A stretch of 64,000 bases of DNA, taken from the NCBI RefSeq assembly GCF_031844705.1, contig NZ_CP134609.1:5394001-5458000 (forward strand), given 5' to 3'. This DNA comes from Streptomyces sp. ITFR-16 (lineage in GTDB: Bacteria > Actinomycetota > Actinomycetes > Streptomycetales > Streptomycetaceae). The position numbers and the translations under genes are program-made. The notes under the pieces were generated by a model. It did no database searches. It saw nothing but the letters and a program-made list of their open reading frames with translations, and was not told the DNA's origin. Shown here one piece after another: positions 8,267-16,761 of the stretch. Every line of letters begins with the position of its first letter. Within the stretch, counting starts at the first letter, position 1.

Positions 8267-9658
8267 TCACCGGAACTCCGAGAGCCTGCGGTTGACCCCG
8301 ACGATCGCGGCCACGGCACCCAGGACGGCGAGGGCGGCGGCGCCTATCGGCAGTCCGCCCAGCGCCCCGCGCCCGTCCTTGGCGGCCCGGGTGAATTCTT
8401 CCTGTTCATGGGCGAGCGCCTGGCGCAGCGCGTCGTCCACCCGGTTGAAGGACTCGCCCGTGGAGTCCTTGGACCCGATGATCTGCTTCAGCGCGCCGTC
8501 GTAGTCGCCGTCGTCATCGGTCTTGCGGGCGGTCCGGTGGCGGCTCTGCCACTCGGCGACACCCTTCATGGCGGTCGCCACCGGCTCGCTCCCCATGGAG
8601 TCGTCGGCCAGCTTCTCGGCCCTGCTCAGCTCTTCGCCGAGCGCCTTCATGCCCGTGCTGTAGTCGGTCTCGTACTTGTCGTTCTTCCCGTCGGCGGTGA
8701 GCACCGCACCACGGGCGACGACCGTGAGGTTCTCGTTGGCGCGCGCCTTCAGGGAGTCGATGCGCGCCCGGTTCAGCACGTCCAGGGACTGCTGGCCGCG
8801 CGTGTTGGCATCGGCCAGGTCGGACCGGGCCACCGAGTGCCCCACCGCCAGCCACAGCAGCACCACGGTCGCCGCGGCCGTCGCCGCGAGCAGGCCGTGG
8901 TTGAACACCCGGTTCGTCCTGCGGTAATTGCGCCGCTGCGCCCAGAACAGCACGGCCAGCGCGACGATCCCGAGGCCGAGCGAGAAGAACGGCCAGGCGC
9001 GCGCGGCGCGGTAGTCCTGGTCGAGCCGGCCGGTCTCGGCCGCGTACAGCCGCTCGGCGGCCGGCAGCAGTTCGTTCGCCATCTTCTGGTTCGCGTACCG
9101 CAGGTAGGCGCCGCCGAGCGGCATCCCTTGGCGGTTGTTGGCGCGGGCGCGCTCGATCAGCCCGGTGTAGCGCGGGAGTTCCTCGTTGAGCGTGGTGATC
9201 TCGTGTCCGGACTCGGTGGACGCGTCCGTGTTGGCCGCGGCCGTCACCAGCAGCCGGGAGGCGTCCTCGATGTCCTTCACGTACTGGTCGTGGACCGCGC
9301 GCGGCTCCTGCGGCCCGGCCAGGAAGCCGCTCGCCGCCGCCGCGTCCGCGTCGGCCAGCGAACGGTAGATGTCCGCCGCGTCGGCGCTGAGCGGCTGACT
9401 GCGTTCCACCACGTCGTTCGCCGCCGTCGCGCGGTCGTTGATCTCGAACGCCGTGACGGCCCCGAACGCGACGACGAGCAGCGCCAGTACGGCCCCGATG
9501 ATCTGGAGCCGGCCCGGCTCGGTGGTCGCCGCGGCACGCAGCCGCTCGGCCACCACGGCCCGGGCGCTGCGCTGCGGCGGCACGGGCACGGCCGCCGGCG
9601 CAGGCGTCTGCTCCGGCGCGTGGAGCGGCGCCGGGCGCACATTCGGCGGGTATGTCAC
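8267..9658 (-). CDS. glnX: GlnX-like four-helix membrane sensor
   Basis: A 463-residue membrane protein and the first gene of the signalling operon. A Pro-rich N-terminus is followed by a helix (LQIIGAVLALLVVAFGAVTA), a long helical outer segment, two adjacent membrane helices (FSLGLGIVALAVLFWA and LLAATAAATVVLLWLAVG), a second helical segment and a last helix (IGAAALAVLGAVAAIVGV) near the C-terminus. This layout and its linkage to glnH and pknG match mycobacterial GlnX, which passes the amino-acid signal from GlnH to PknG. The GTG at 9658 follows a near-perfect ribosome site (GGGGGAGGT) by 4 bases; the longer open frame upstream is not coding. The downstream gene's possible GTG start overlaps this gene's stop codon. 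Confidence 0.85.
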   Translation of the reverse strand: MTYPPNVRPAPLHAPEQTPAPAAVPVPPQRSARAVVAERLRAAATTEPGRLQIIGAVLALLVVAFGAVTAFEINDRATAANDVVERSQPLSADAADIYRSLADADAAAASGFLAGPQEPRAVHDQYVKDIEDASRLLVTAAANTDASTESGHEITTLNEELPRYTGLIERARANNRQGMPLGGAYLRYANQKMANELLPAAERLYAAETGRLDQDYRAARAWPFFSLGLGIVALAVLFWAQRRNYRRTNRVFNHGLLAATAAATVVLLWLAVGHSVARSDLADANTRGQQSLDVLNRARIDSLKARANENLTVVARGAVLTADGKNDKYETDYSTGMKALGEELSRAEKLADDSMGSEPVATAMKGVAEWQSRHRTARKTDDDGDYDGALKQIIGSKDSTGESFNRVDDALRQALAHEQEEFTRAAKDGRGALGGLPIGAAALAVLGAVAAIVGVNRRLSEFR

Positions 9659-9838
9659 TTGACCTCCCCCTCGGTCACTGACGGCGGCCCGCCCCCCGGC
9701 CGATCGGGGGACTGGTGCCCGGCCAGAAGTATGGCCGCAGGGACCGACGTCCACATCAGGAACGTCCGGATCCCGCGCGGACCGGTCTCCCCACTCAACA
9801 ACACGTCCGGGGCAGCTGATCGGTTCCCGTACGCAGGA

Positions 9839-9870
9839 GGCGTCCCGCAACACGAAGGCTACGGGACGCC
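9839..9870 (-). terminator. Hairpin downstream of the sugar operon
   Basis: GGCGTCCCG (9839-9847) pairs perfectly with CGGGACGCC (9862-9870) around a 14-base loop. It lies just after the stop of the sugar-kinase gene, within the 235-base gap before the GlnX-like gene, and there is no U-run, as is common in Streptomyces. Confidence 0.55.
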
Positions 9871-9893
9871 CCTGACACGCTGACGGTCGGCCG

Positions 9894-10856
9894 TCAGGCG
9901 TACTGCGCCCGCAGCCTCGCGTGCACCCCGGGCGCCGCCCCGGTGCGGTCCAGGCCCAGCAGCCCGGCGCCCAGCACCGGGGACTCCTGCACCACCCGCA
10001 CCACGGCCTTCGGGGCGCGCGCCGCCAGGAGTTCGGCGATCCGGCCGTCCAGCCGGGGGTGGCGCGCGGCCAGCACACTGCCGCCCAGCACCACCGGCGC
10101 CTCCTCGTCGAGCAGCCCGAGACGGGTCAGCGCGACCGAGGACAGTGCCACGACCTCCTCCGCCAGCCGGTCCACGAGGCCGAGGGCCACCGCGTCACCG
10201 GCGGCGGCCGTCGCGAAGAGCACCGGCGACAGCTCGTGCCGTCGCACCGAGTCGATCCGGCCCAGATGCAGCGCCTCGATCAGCGCGTACATCGAGTCGA
10301 GCCCGAAGTGCGCGGGCAGCGTCCGGGCCAGCTCGGTCGGCTCGCCCCGGCCGTCCTCGGCCCGCGCGGCGCACCACATGGCCTCCTCGGAGAGCCCCGA
10401 GCCGCCGCCCCAGTCACCGGAGATCCGGCCTATCGCGGGGAAGCGGGCGGTGCGCCCGTCCGGCACCATGCCCACGCAGTTGATGCCCGCGCCGCAGACG
10501 ACGGCCACCCCGCGCGGCTCGTCCACCCCGGCCCGCAGGATCGCGAAGGTGTCGTTGCGCACCTCCACCGTGCGGCCCCAGCCGCGCGCGGCCAGGGCCT
10601 TCGTGAGCTGTTCCTCCTCGACGGGCAGGTCGGCGTTGGCGAGACAGGCCGACACATGGGCGACGCCGTCGGCGCCGGCCGAGGCCAGCACCTGGTCCAC
10701 GGCCGCGCCCAGCACGTCCACGGCCGTGCCGATCCCGACCGCGGGCGGCTGGAAGCCACCGCCCCGGGCCGTGGACAGCACCGTGCCGTCCGCACCGATG
10801 AGTGCCACATCGGTCTTGCTGTTCCCCGCGTCGATCGCGAGGACCGAACCGTTCAC
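9894..10856 (-). CDS. BadF/NAGK-type sugar kinase (N-acetylglucosamine kinase-like)
   Basis: A 320-residue ASKHA-fold kinase. LAIDAGNSKTDVAL (from residue 6) is the phosphate-1 loop, VCGAGINCVGM the second phosphate motif and GDWGGGSGLSEEA the sugar/adenosine motif seen in the BadF/BadG/BcrA family and N-acetylglucosamine kinases. It should phosphorylate a hexose or amino sugar with ATP. The GTG at 10856 overlaps the stop of the GH4 gene (GTGA), so the two are translationally coupled. Because the ABC transporter brings in unphosphorylated sugar and many GH4 enzymes need a 6-phosphoglycoside, this kinase may phosphorylate the disaccharide before cleavage or its monosaccharide product. The substrate is not decided by sequence. 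Confidence 0.85.
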   Translation of the reverse strand: MNGSVLAIDAGNSKTDVALIGADGTVLSTARGGGFQPPAVGIGTAVDVLGAAVDQVLASAGADGVAHVSACLANADLPVEEEQLTKALAARGWGRTVEVRNDTFAILRAGVDEPRGVAVVCGAGINCVGMVPDGRTARFPAIGRISGDWGGGSGLSEEAMWCAARAEDGRGEPTELARTLPAHFGLDSMYALIEALHLGRIDSVRRHELSPVLFATAAAGDAVALGLVDRLAEEVVALSSVALTRLGLLDEEAPVVLGGSVLAARHPRLDGRIAELLAARAPKAVVRVVQESPVLGAGLLGLDRTGAAPGVHARLRAQYA

Positions 10857-12118
10857 GCCCACGCGAGGTGCTCCCGGTTGTGCGCGATCAGCTTGTCGGT
10901 GAGCGCCTCGGCGTACGCGAACTGGCCGATCAGGGGGTGCGCGAGCAGCGCCTTGAACACCCGGTCGCGGCCACCGCGCAGGGCGGCCTCCAGCGCCAGG
11001 TCCTCGTACGCCGTCACGTTGGCGATCAGACCGGCGTACAGCGGGTCCAGCTCCGGCACGGCGAGCGGGGCCGCGCCCTGCTTGCCGACCTTCGCCTGGA
11101 CCTCGATCACCGCGTCGTCCGGCAGGAACGGCAGCGTGCCGTTGTTGTAGGTGTTGACCACCTGGTGCGCCGAGCCGCCGCCGCCGAGCAGGGCCGCCGC
11201 CAGGTCCACGGCCGCCTCCGAGTAGAAGGCGCCGCCGCGCTTGGCGAGCAGCGCGGGCTTCTCGTCCAGCGCCGGATCGCCGTACTGGGCCAGGAGTTCC
11301 TTCTCCATCGCGGCGACCTCGGCCGCCCGCGAGGGCTTGGTGCCCAGCTCCCGTACGACCTCGTCGTGCGCGTAGAAGTAGCGCAGGTAGTACGAGGGGA
11401 TCACGCCGAGGCGGTCCACGATCGCCCGGGGCATGTGCAGGTCGTCCGCGATCGCGTCGCCGTGCTCGGCGATCAGCCGGGGCAGCACGTTCTCCCCGTC
11501 GGGGCCGCCGAGGCGGACCCCCAGCTCCCAGGTCAGGTGGTTCAGCCCGACGTGGTCGAGGTGCACCTCGCCCGGGGTCACGTCCAGCAGCCGAGCGAAC
11601 TTCCGCTGGAAGCCGATGGCCACGTTGCACAGGCCGACGGCCTTGTGCCCGGCCTGCAGCAGCGCCCGGGTGACGATGCCGACCGGGTTGGTGAAGTCGA
11701 TGATCCAGGCGTCCGGGTTGGTGCGCCGGACCCGCTCCGCGATGTCCAGGACGACCGGGACGGTGCGCAGGGCCTTGGCGAGACCGCCGGCCCCGGTGGT
11801 CTCCTGGCCGACGCAGCCGCACTCCAGCGGCCAGGTCTCGTCCTGGTTGCGGGCGGCCTGGCCGCCCACGCGCAGCTGGAGCAGGACCGCGTCGGCGCCG
11901 GCGACGCCGGCGTCGATGTCCGAGGTGGTGACGATCCTGCCCGGGTGGCCCTGCTTGGCGAAGATCCGCCGGGCGAGGCCGCCGACGAGTTCGAGCCGGT
12001 CGGCCGCCGGGTCGACGAGCACCAGCTCCTCGACCGGCAGGGTGTCCCGCAGCCGGGCGAATCCGTCGATCAGTTCAGGTGTGTAGGTGGACCCGCCACC
12101 CACTACTGCGAGCTTCAT
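10853..12118 (-). CDS. Glycoside hydrolase family 4 (6-phospho-beta-glucosidase type)
   Basis: A 421-residue NAD+- and Mn2+-dependent glycosidase. The N-terminal Rossmann motif is VGGGSTYTPELIDG, and the GH4 metal ligands are visible in GLCNVAIGFQ (Cys) and HVGLNHLTW (His). GH4 enzymes cleave by oxidation at C3 followed by elimination, and most members of this subgroup act on 6-phospho-beta-glucosides. The ATG at 12118 lies 3 bases after the permease stop, with AAAGGG upstream inside the permease gene. It is followed with a 4-base overlap by the sugar kinase. The CNV signature is usual for the phospho-beta-glucosidase branch; whether the substrate is cellobiose-6-phosphate or an amino-sugar glycoside is unknown. 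Confidence 0.92.
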   Translation of the reverse strand: MKLAVVGGGSTYTPELIDGFARLRDTLPVEELVLVDPAADRLELVGGLARRIFAKQGHPGRIVTTSDIDAGVAGADAVLLQLRVGGQAARNQDETWPLECGCVGQETTGAGGLAKALRTVPVVLDIAERVRRTNPDAWIIDFTNPVGIVTRALLQAGHKAVGLCNVAIGFQRKFARLLDVTPGEVHLDHVGLNHLTWELGVRLGGPDGENVLPRLIAEHGDAIADDLHMPRAIVDRLGVIPSYYLRYFYAHDEVVRELGTKPSRAAEVAAMEKELLAQYGDPALDEKPALLAKRGGAFYSEAAVDLAAALLGGGGSAHQVVNTYNNGTLPFLPDDAVIEVQAKVGKQGAAPLAVPELDPLYAGLIANVTAYEDLALEAALRGGRDRVFKALLAHPLIGQFAYAEALTDKLIAHNREHLAWA

Positions 12119-12121
12119 GAA

Positions 12122-13033
12122 TCAGCCCTTTACTCCGGTCAGTGTGACGCCCTCGACAAAGGCCTTCTGTGCGAAGAAGAAGACGACGATCACAGGGGCC
12201 ATGACCAGAACGGTCGCAGCCATGGTCAGGTTCCAGTCGGTGTGGTGTGCGCCCTTGAAGGACTCCAGTCCATAACTCAGGGTCCAGGCCCCCGGGTTCT
12301 CCGAGGCGTAGATCTGCGGGCCGAAGTAGTCGTTCCAGGCGTAGAAGAACTGGAAGAGGGCCACGGCGGCGATGCCCGGCTTGGCCATCGGCACCACGAC
12401 GCGCAGCAGGGTGCGCAGTTCACCGCAGCCGTCGACCTTCGCGGCGTCGAGGTACTCGTCGGGGATGGTCAGCAGGAACTGCCGCAGCAGGAAGATGGAG
12501 AACGCGTCGCCGAACGCCATCGGGATGATCAGCGGCCAGAGCGTCCCGGACAGGTCCAGCTGCTTCGCCCAGAACAGGTACATCGGGATGACCACGACCT
12601 GCGGCGGCAGCATCATCATCGAGATGACGAGCATCAGCGACAGATGCCGGCCGCGGAAGCGGAACTTGGCGAGCGCGTACGCCACGGGCAGCGAGGACAC
12701 CACCGTGAGCACGGTGCCCAGCCCCGCGTACAGCAGGGTGTTCTTCCACCAGGTCAGAAAGCCCTCGGTCTCGAACACCTCCTTGTAGTTGCTCCACTCG
12801 AAGGGGTGCGGCCACAGGTCACGGGTCAGTGCCTGCTGGTCGCTCATCAGCGAGGTGAGCAGGAGGAAGACGAACGGCAGCACGAAGAAGAGGGCCGCCG
12901 CCACGCCGAGCGAGTGCACGGCGATCCAGTGCAGCAGCGCCTTGCGGCGTGCGACGCGCTCGGCCGGGGTGACGGGGTCACTCGCCGGGCCGGCGGCCTT
13001 GGGGGTGTCGAGAAGCTGCGCCACGTCACTCAC
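12122..13033 (-). CDS. ABC sugar transporter permease, MalG-like
   Basis: A 303-residue inner-membrane protein with six predicted helices, the first at about residues 38-60. The cytoplasmic EAA loop (EYLDAAKVDGCGELRTLLRV) that docks with the ATPase is present. It pairs with the MalF-like permease encoded just upstream; the genes overlap by 8 bases. The GTG at 13033 (MSDVAQLLDTP) is used because it overlaps the upstream gene's end. There is no ATPase gene in the operon; in Streptomyces the shared ATPase MsiK, encoded elsewhere, usually serves such systems. Confidence 0.93.
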   Translation of the reverse strand: MSDVAQLLDTPKAAGPASDPVTPAERVARRKALLHWIAVHSLGVAAALFFVLPFVFLLLTSLMSDQQALTRDLWPHPFEWSNYKEVFETEGFLTWWKNTLLYAGLGTVLTVVSSLPVAYALAKFRFRGRHLSLMLVISMMMLPPQVVVIPMYLFWAKQLDLSGTLWPLIIPMAFGDAFSIFLLRQFLLTIPDEYLDAAKVDGCGELRTLLRVVVPMAKPGIAAVALFQFFYAWNDYFGPQIYASENPGAWTLSYGLESFKGAHHTDWNLTMAATVLVMAPVIVVFFFAQKAFVEGVTLTGVKG

Positions 13034-13967
13034 CTGCCTGGATCAGTCCGCTGCGGCGCCGCATCAGCAGTGCGGTGAACGCCATGGCGAGGACGAAGAG
13101 AACGAGCGCGACCACACAGGCGGAGCCGTAGTCGAAGCGCTGGAAACCGAGGTTGTAGACCAGCTGCGGAAGCGTCAGTGTCGACTTGTCGGGATAGCCC
13201 GGTTCGAACTGCTGCCCGGAGCCGCCCATCACTCCCGAGGCGACCTTCCCGGCCACCAGCGGCTGGGTGTAGTACTGCATCGTCTGGATGATGCCGGTGA
13301 CCACGGCGAACATGATGATCGGCGAGATGTTCGGCAGGGTGACGAAGCGGAACCGCTGGAGCGGGGTCGCCCCGTCCAGCTCCGCCGCCTCGTACTGCTC
13401 CTTGGGGACGTCGAGGAGCGCGGCCATGAAGATCACCATCAGGTCGCCCACCCCCCACACCGCGAGGGCGGTCAGCGCCGGCTTGGACCAGGTGGCGTCC
13501 GTGAACCAGCCCGGCGTCCCCATCCCCAGCCCGCCGAGGATCGAGTTGACCGGTCCGGTACCCGGGTTGAGCAGGAAGACGAAACCCAGGGTCGCGGCGA
13601 CCGGCGGGGCCAGATAGGGCAGGTAGAACAGCGTCCGGAAGACCCCGGTGCCCGTCTTGATCTTGGTGATCAGCAGACCGACGCCGAGTCCGAACACCAC
13701 CCGGCAGCTGACCATGACGACGACCAGCCAGAGCGTGTTGCGCAGGGCGGGCCAGAAGAGCGGGTAGTCGTTGAAGACGAACGACCAGTTCTTCAGCCCG
13801 CTGAACTGCGGGGGCGTGAAGCCGTCGTAGCTGGTGAAGGAGAAATAGAGCGTGGAGATCAGCGGGTAGGCGAAGAAGACGCAGAACCCGATCAGCCACG
13901 GCGACATGAAGGCCGCCGTCCGAAGCGCCGACCGGCGGCGCTTCGAACGGAGTGTGTACGTGCTCAT
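13026..13967 (-). CDS. ABC sugar transporter permease, MalF-like
   Basis: A 313-residue membrane protein with six predicted helices and the EAA motif (EQYEAAELDGATPLQRFRFV) in the fourth cytoplasmic loop. It forms the translocation channel together with the MalG-like partner. It starts at an ATG 7 bases after the binding-protein stop codon with only a weak ribosome site, so translation is probably coupled. The short basic N-terminus (SKRRRSALRTAAF) precedes the first helix, as is typical of CUT1-family permeases. The imported sugar is probably a disaccharide, given the neighbouring GH4 enzyme. Confidence 0.93.
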   Translation of the reverse strand: MSTYTLRSKRRRSALRTAAFMSPWLIGFCVFFAYPLISTLYFSFTSYDGFTPPQFSGLKNWSFVFNDYPLFWPALRNTLWLVVVMVSCRVVFGLGVGLLITKIKTGTGVFRTLFYLPYLAPPVAATLGFVFLLNPGTGPVNSILGGLGMGTPGWFTDATWSKPALTALAVWGVGDLMVIFMAALLDVPKEQYEAAELDGATPLQRFRFVTLPNISPIIMFAVVTGIIQTMQYYTQPLVAGKVASGVMGGSGQQFEPGYPDKSTLTLPQLVYNLGFQRFDYGSACVVALVLFVLAMAFTALLMRRRSGLIQAGE

Positions 13968-13974
13968 CGTGGTG

Positions 13975-15312
13975 CTACTTCGCCTGTGCGATCGCGGCGT
14001 CGATTTCCTGGGCGGTCTTCTCCAGGCCCGCCTTGACGTCCTTCTGCTTGCCCTTCTCGATGTCGAAGCCGAGGTTCTGGAGCGAGACCAGGTACGCGCC
14101 GCCGTTGACCGAGGGCGGGGCGGTGGTGGACTTCGGGTCGGCCGCGATGTCCAGGAAGGTCTTGAAGCGCGGGTCGTACTTCAGCTTCGGCGACTTCAGT
14201 GCGGCGAGCGTCGAGGGCACGTTGTGGATCGCGTTGGCGAAGTTCACCACCGCGTCCGTGTCGGTCGTCATGTACTTCACCAGCTCCCAGGCGGCGTTCT
14301 GCTTGGAGGAGGTGGCGGCGATGCCCGCGATGGTGCCGGTCAGATAGCCCTTGCCGTAGGTGTCCGCCTCGTCGTCCGCGACGGGCATCGGGGCCACCCC
14401 GATCTCGAACTTCGGCTTCGTGTCCTCGGCCATGCCGAGCCGCCACTCGCCGTCCAGCTGCATGGCCACCTGGCCGGTGTGGAACGGGTGCTTGGCGCCC
14501 CACTCGTCACCGAAGCCGGTCCGGAACTTCTCCAGCTTCTCGTACCCGCCGAGCGAGTCGACCAGCTTCTTCTGGTTGGTCAGCATCGCGGCGAACGCCG
14601 GGTCCTTGGCGATGTTCGACTTGCCGTCCGCGTCGAAGTACGTCGGGTTCCAGCCACCCAGGTAGTGCTCGGTCGTCGACTCGTAGCCGTGGTAGTTCGG
14701 CATGAAGCCCAGCTGCTCGTACGAGTCGCCCTTGGTCTTCGTCAGCTTCTTGGCGTCGGCGGCCAACTCGGACCAGGTCTTCGGCGGGTCGGCGATCCCG
14801 GCGGCCTTGAACGCGTCCTTGTTGTAGTACAGGCCGTACGCGTCACCCAGCAGCGGCACCGTGCAGCGCACCCCGTCGAACTGGGTGTACTCGTTCATCG
14901 CCTTCGGGAAGGTCGCGTCCGGGTCGATGCCGTCCTTCTTCAGGAACGGGTTGAGGTCGACGAACGCCTTCGAGGAGCAGAACTTGCCCACGTTGTTGGT
15001 GGTGAACGAGGAGACGACGTCCGGCGCCTTCGAACCGCCCGCCCGCAGCGCCTGGTTGATCTTGTCGTCGGTCATGTTGCCGACGACCTTCACATGGATG
15101 TTGGGGTGCGCCTTCTGGAAGGCGTCGACCGTGTCCTGGATCCCCTTGACCTCGTTCGGGGCGCTCCAGCCGTGCCAGAAGGTGATGGTCGTGTCCTTGG
15201 ACGCGTCATCCGTGGCACCGGAGCCGCTCTGGCCGGTACAGGCGGATGCGAACAGGGCTATCGCGGCGGTCGCGGCGAGCGCGACGGCCGGCTTCCGGCG
15301 GTTTCCGGACAT
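13975..15312 (-). CDS. ABC sugar-binding lipoprotein
   Basis: A 445-residue family 1 solute-binding protein. The signal peptide ends in a lipobox, LFASAC, so the mature protein is lipid-anchored at Cys25. The mature part begins with TITFWHGWSAPNEVKGIQD, a typical CUT1 opening with an aromatic residue for sugar stacking. It captures the sugar and hands it to the two permeases encoded downstream. The ATG has GGGAG 8 bases upstream. A 117-base gap separates it from the ROK gene; no separate palindrome is seen in that gap, so it may be read from the ROK promoter. Confidence 0.94.
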   Translation of the reverse strand: MSGNRRKPAVALAATAAIALFASACTGQSGSGATDDASKDTTITFWHGWSAPNEVKGIQDTVDAFQKAHPNIHVKVVGNMTDDKINQALRAGGSKAPDVVSSFTTNNVGKFCSSKAFVDLNPFLKKDGIDPDATFPKAMNEYTQFDGVRCTVPLLGDAYGLYYNKDAFKAAGIADPPKTWSELAADAKKLTKTKGDSYEQLGFMPNYHGYESTTEHYLGGWNPTYFDADGKSNIAKDPAFAAMLTNQKKLVDSLGGYEKLEKFRTGFGDEWGAKHPFHTGQVAMQLDGEWRLGMAEDTKPKFEIGVAPMPVADDEADTYGKGYLTGTIAGIAATSSKQNAAWELVKYMTTDTDAVVNFANAIHNVPSTLAALKSPKLKYDPRFKTFLDIAADPKSTTAPPSVNGGAYLVSLQNLGFDIEKGKQKDVKAGLEKTAQEIDAAIAQAK

Positions 15313-15328
15313 GGTGGTGTCTCCCGAT

Positions 15329-15425
15329 CAAGGGTTGGGACGGGGAAGGAGAGAGGGGAGGTGCGCAGGAGGTGAGGTACGTGAGGTAGGGAGGAGGCGA
15401 GGCGGGACGTACGGGGGAGGTGCGA
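15329..15425. other. Purine-rich tract between ROK and binding-protein genes
   Basis: On the plus strand this segment is almost all G and A with scattered T and C (repeats of GGAGG, GAGGT, GGGGAGG). The sense transcript of the operon would therefore carry a pyrimidine-rich leader. It is too biased to be ordinary coding sequence and contains no supported gene. Confidence 0.5.
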
Positions 15426-15429
15426 GGGG

Positions 15430-16659
15430 TCAGCGCGAGGTGTCGAAGACTTCGTCGCGCGTGGTGGCGAGCGCGCTCTCCAGCGCGCCCCGCAGGACGG
15501 GCCGGTGGGTGATCGCACCGGCGATCAGCCGGGGCCGGGAGGCCGCGAGCTCGGCCAGCTCGGCCGCCACCCGCACGCGCAGCGGTTCCCCGCCGCGCGA
15601 GATCAGTTCGCCCGACAGCACGACGACTTCGGGGTCCAGGACGGCGACCATGGAGGCGAGACCGGTCGCCAGGCCGGTGGCGAACAGATCGAGCAGCCGG
15701 CCGTACGGCCCGCCCTCGCCGCTCTCCGCGGCCGCGGCCGCCCGCCCGACCAGCTCGGCGGCGATCTCGTGGTGGGTGCCCGGGCCGCGCACCGCCTCGT
15801 CGTCGATGCCGAGTTCACGGGCGAGCCTGGCGAGCACCTGGGCGCCCGCCAGCTCCTGGAAGCCGCCCGCGTTCGCCTTGGTGACCTGGCGGACCAGCGG
15901 AGCGCCCGGCACCGGCAGGAAGCCGACCTCGCCGGCGCCGCCGGTGAAGCCCCGGTGCAGCCGGCCGTTGATGACGAGGGCGGCGCCGAGGCCCTCCTCG
16001 TTCCACAGGAGGACGAAGTCGTCGTGCCCCCGGGCCGCGCCGAGCCGTTGTTCGGCCACCGCGACCAGGTTCACGTCGTTCTCGTACTCGACCGGCATCG
16101 GCAGGAAGGCGGCCAGCTCGTCCAGCAGGGTGGGGGAGTGCCAGCCGGGCAGGTGCGAGGCGTACCGCAGCCTCCCCGTGCCCGGGTCGAAGGCGCCCGG
16201 GGTGCCGATGACGACCCGGTGCACATCGGACCGGGTCAGCCCGGCGTCCTTGACCGCCCCGTCCAGCGCCTCGGTCACCTGGCGCACCACGCTGTCGGCG
16301 CGCCGCCCGGGGGTCCGCAGCTCGAACTGCCCGACCGTCTCGCCCGTCACATCGGCGACGGCGGCGACGATCCGCTGGGCGTTCACGTCGAGCCCGGCCA
16401 CATGGGCGGCCGAGGCGTTGACGGTGTACAGCTGGGCGTTGGGTCCCGGGCGCCCTGCGGCGGTCCCGGTGGCGACGACCAGACCGGCCGCCTCCAGCCG
16501 GGCCAGCAGCTGGGAGGCGGTGGGCTTGGAGAGGCCGGTGAGCTTCCCGATCCGGGTCCGGGACAGCGGCCCGTGCTCCAGGAGCAGGTCGAGGGCGGCG
16601 CGGTCGTTCATGGCGCGCAGAACGCGGGGGGTGCCCGGTGTGGTTCCGGCCATGCTCAC
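15430..16659 (-). CDS. ROK-family transcriptional repressor
   Basis: A 409-residue regulator. Residues about 15-70 form a winged helix-turn-helix (LSRTRIGKLTGLSKPTASQL), and the rest is a ROK sugar-kinase fold with VVIGTPGAFDPGTGRLRYAS and a glycine-rich LVINGRLHRGFTGGAGEVGF segment. The cysteine-rich zinc motif of many ROK kinases (CxCGxxGC) is absent, which fits a regulator that binds sugar without phosphorylating it. It is the first gene of the operon and should repress the transporter and GH4 genes until the sugar appears. The GTG at 16659 is used (AGGG 8 bases upstream); the ATG at 16653 is equally possible. A perfect palindrome lies immediately upstream. Confidence 0.92.
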   Translation of the reverse strand: MSMAGTTPGTPRVLRAMNDRAALDLLLEHGPLSRTRIGKLTGLSKPTASQLLARLEAAGLVVATGTAAGRPGPNAQLYTVNASAAHVAGLDVNAQRIVAAVADVTGETVGQFELRTPGRRADSVVRQVTEALDGAVKDAGLTRSDVHRVVIGTPGAFDPGTGRLRYASHLPGWHSPTLLDELAAFLPMPVEYENDVNLVAVAEQRLGAARGHDDFVLLWNEEGLGAALVINGRLHRGFTGGAGEVGFLPVPGAPLVRQVTKANAGGFQELAGAQVLARLARELGIDDEAVRGPGTHHEIAAELVGRAAAAAESGEGGPYGRLLDLFATGLATGLASMVAVLDPEVVVLSGELISRGGEPLRVRVAAELAELAASRPRLIAGAITHRPVLRGALESALATTRDEVFDTSR

Positions 16660-16675
16660 TGCACCTGCCCTCTGT

Positions 16676-16690
16676 TAGGAAAGTTTCCTA
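16676..16690. promoter_or_regulatory. Palindromic operator before the ROK gene
   Basis: TAGGAAAGTTTCCTA is a perfect 15-base palindrome centred on position 16683, 17 bases upstream of the ROK start codon and so probably overlapping its promoter. AGGAAA/TTTCCT half-sites are typical of ROK and other sugar repressor operators in actinobacteria. The binding protein is inferred to be the ROK regulator itself. Confidence 0.7.
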
Positions 16691-16715
16691 TTCGGTGAGA
16701 GGACCGTAGGGCGCC

Positions 16716-16752
16716 TGCCACCGGGGCGTCAATGGTGCGCGCCCCGGTGGCA
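16716..16752 (-). terminator. Terminator of the mscS gene
   Basis: TGCCACCGGGGCG (16716-16728) pairs perfectly with CGCCCCGGTGGCA (16740-16752) around an 11-base loop, 9 bases after the mscS stop codon. It separates mscS from the ROK operon. Confidence 0.75.
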
Positions 16753-16761
16753 ACCAAAGCG

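Noticed and set aside
8268..8270. GTG at 8270 as the start of the GlnH-like gene
   Set aside because: The ATG at 8255 has a much better ribosome site within the same frame.
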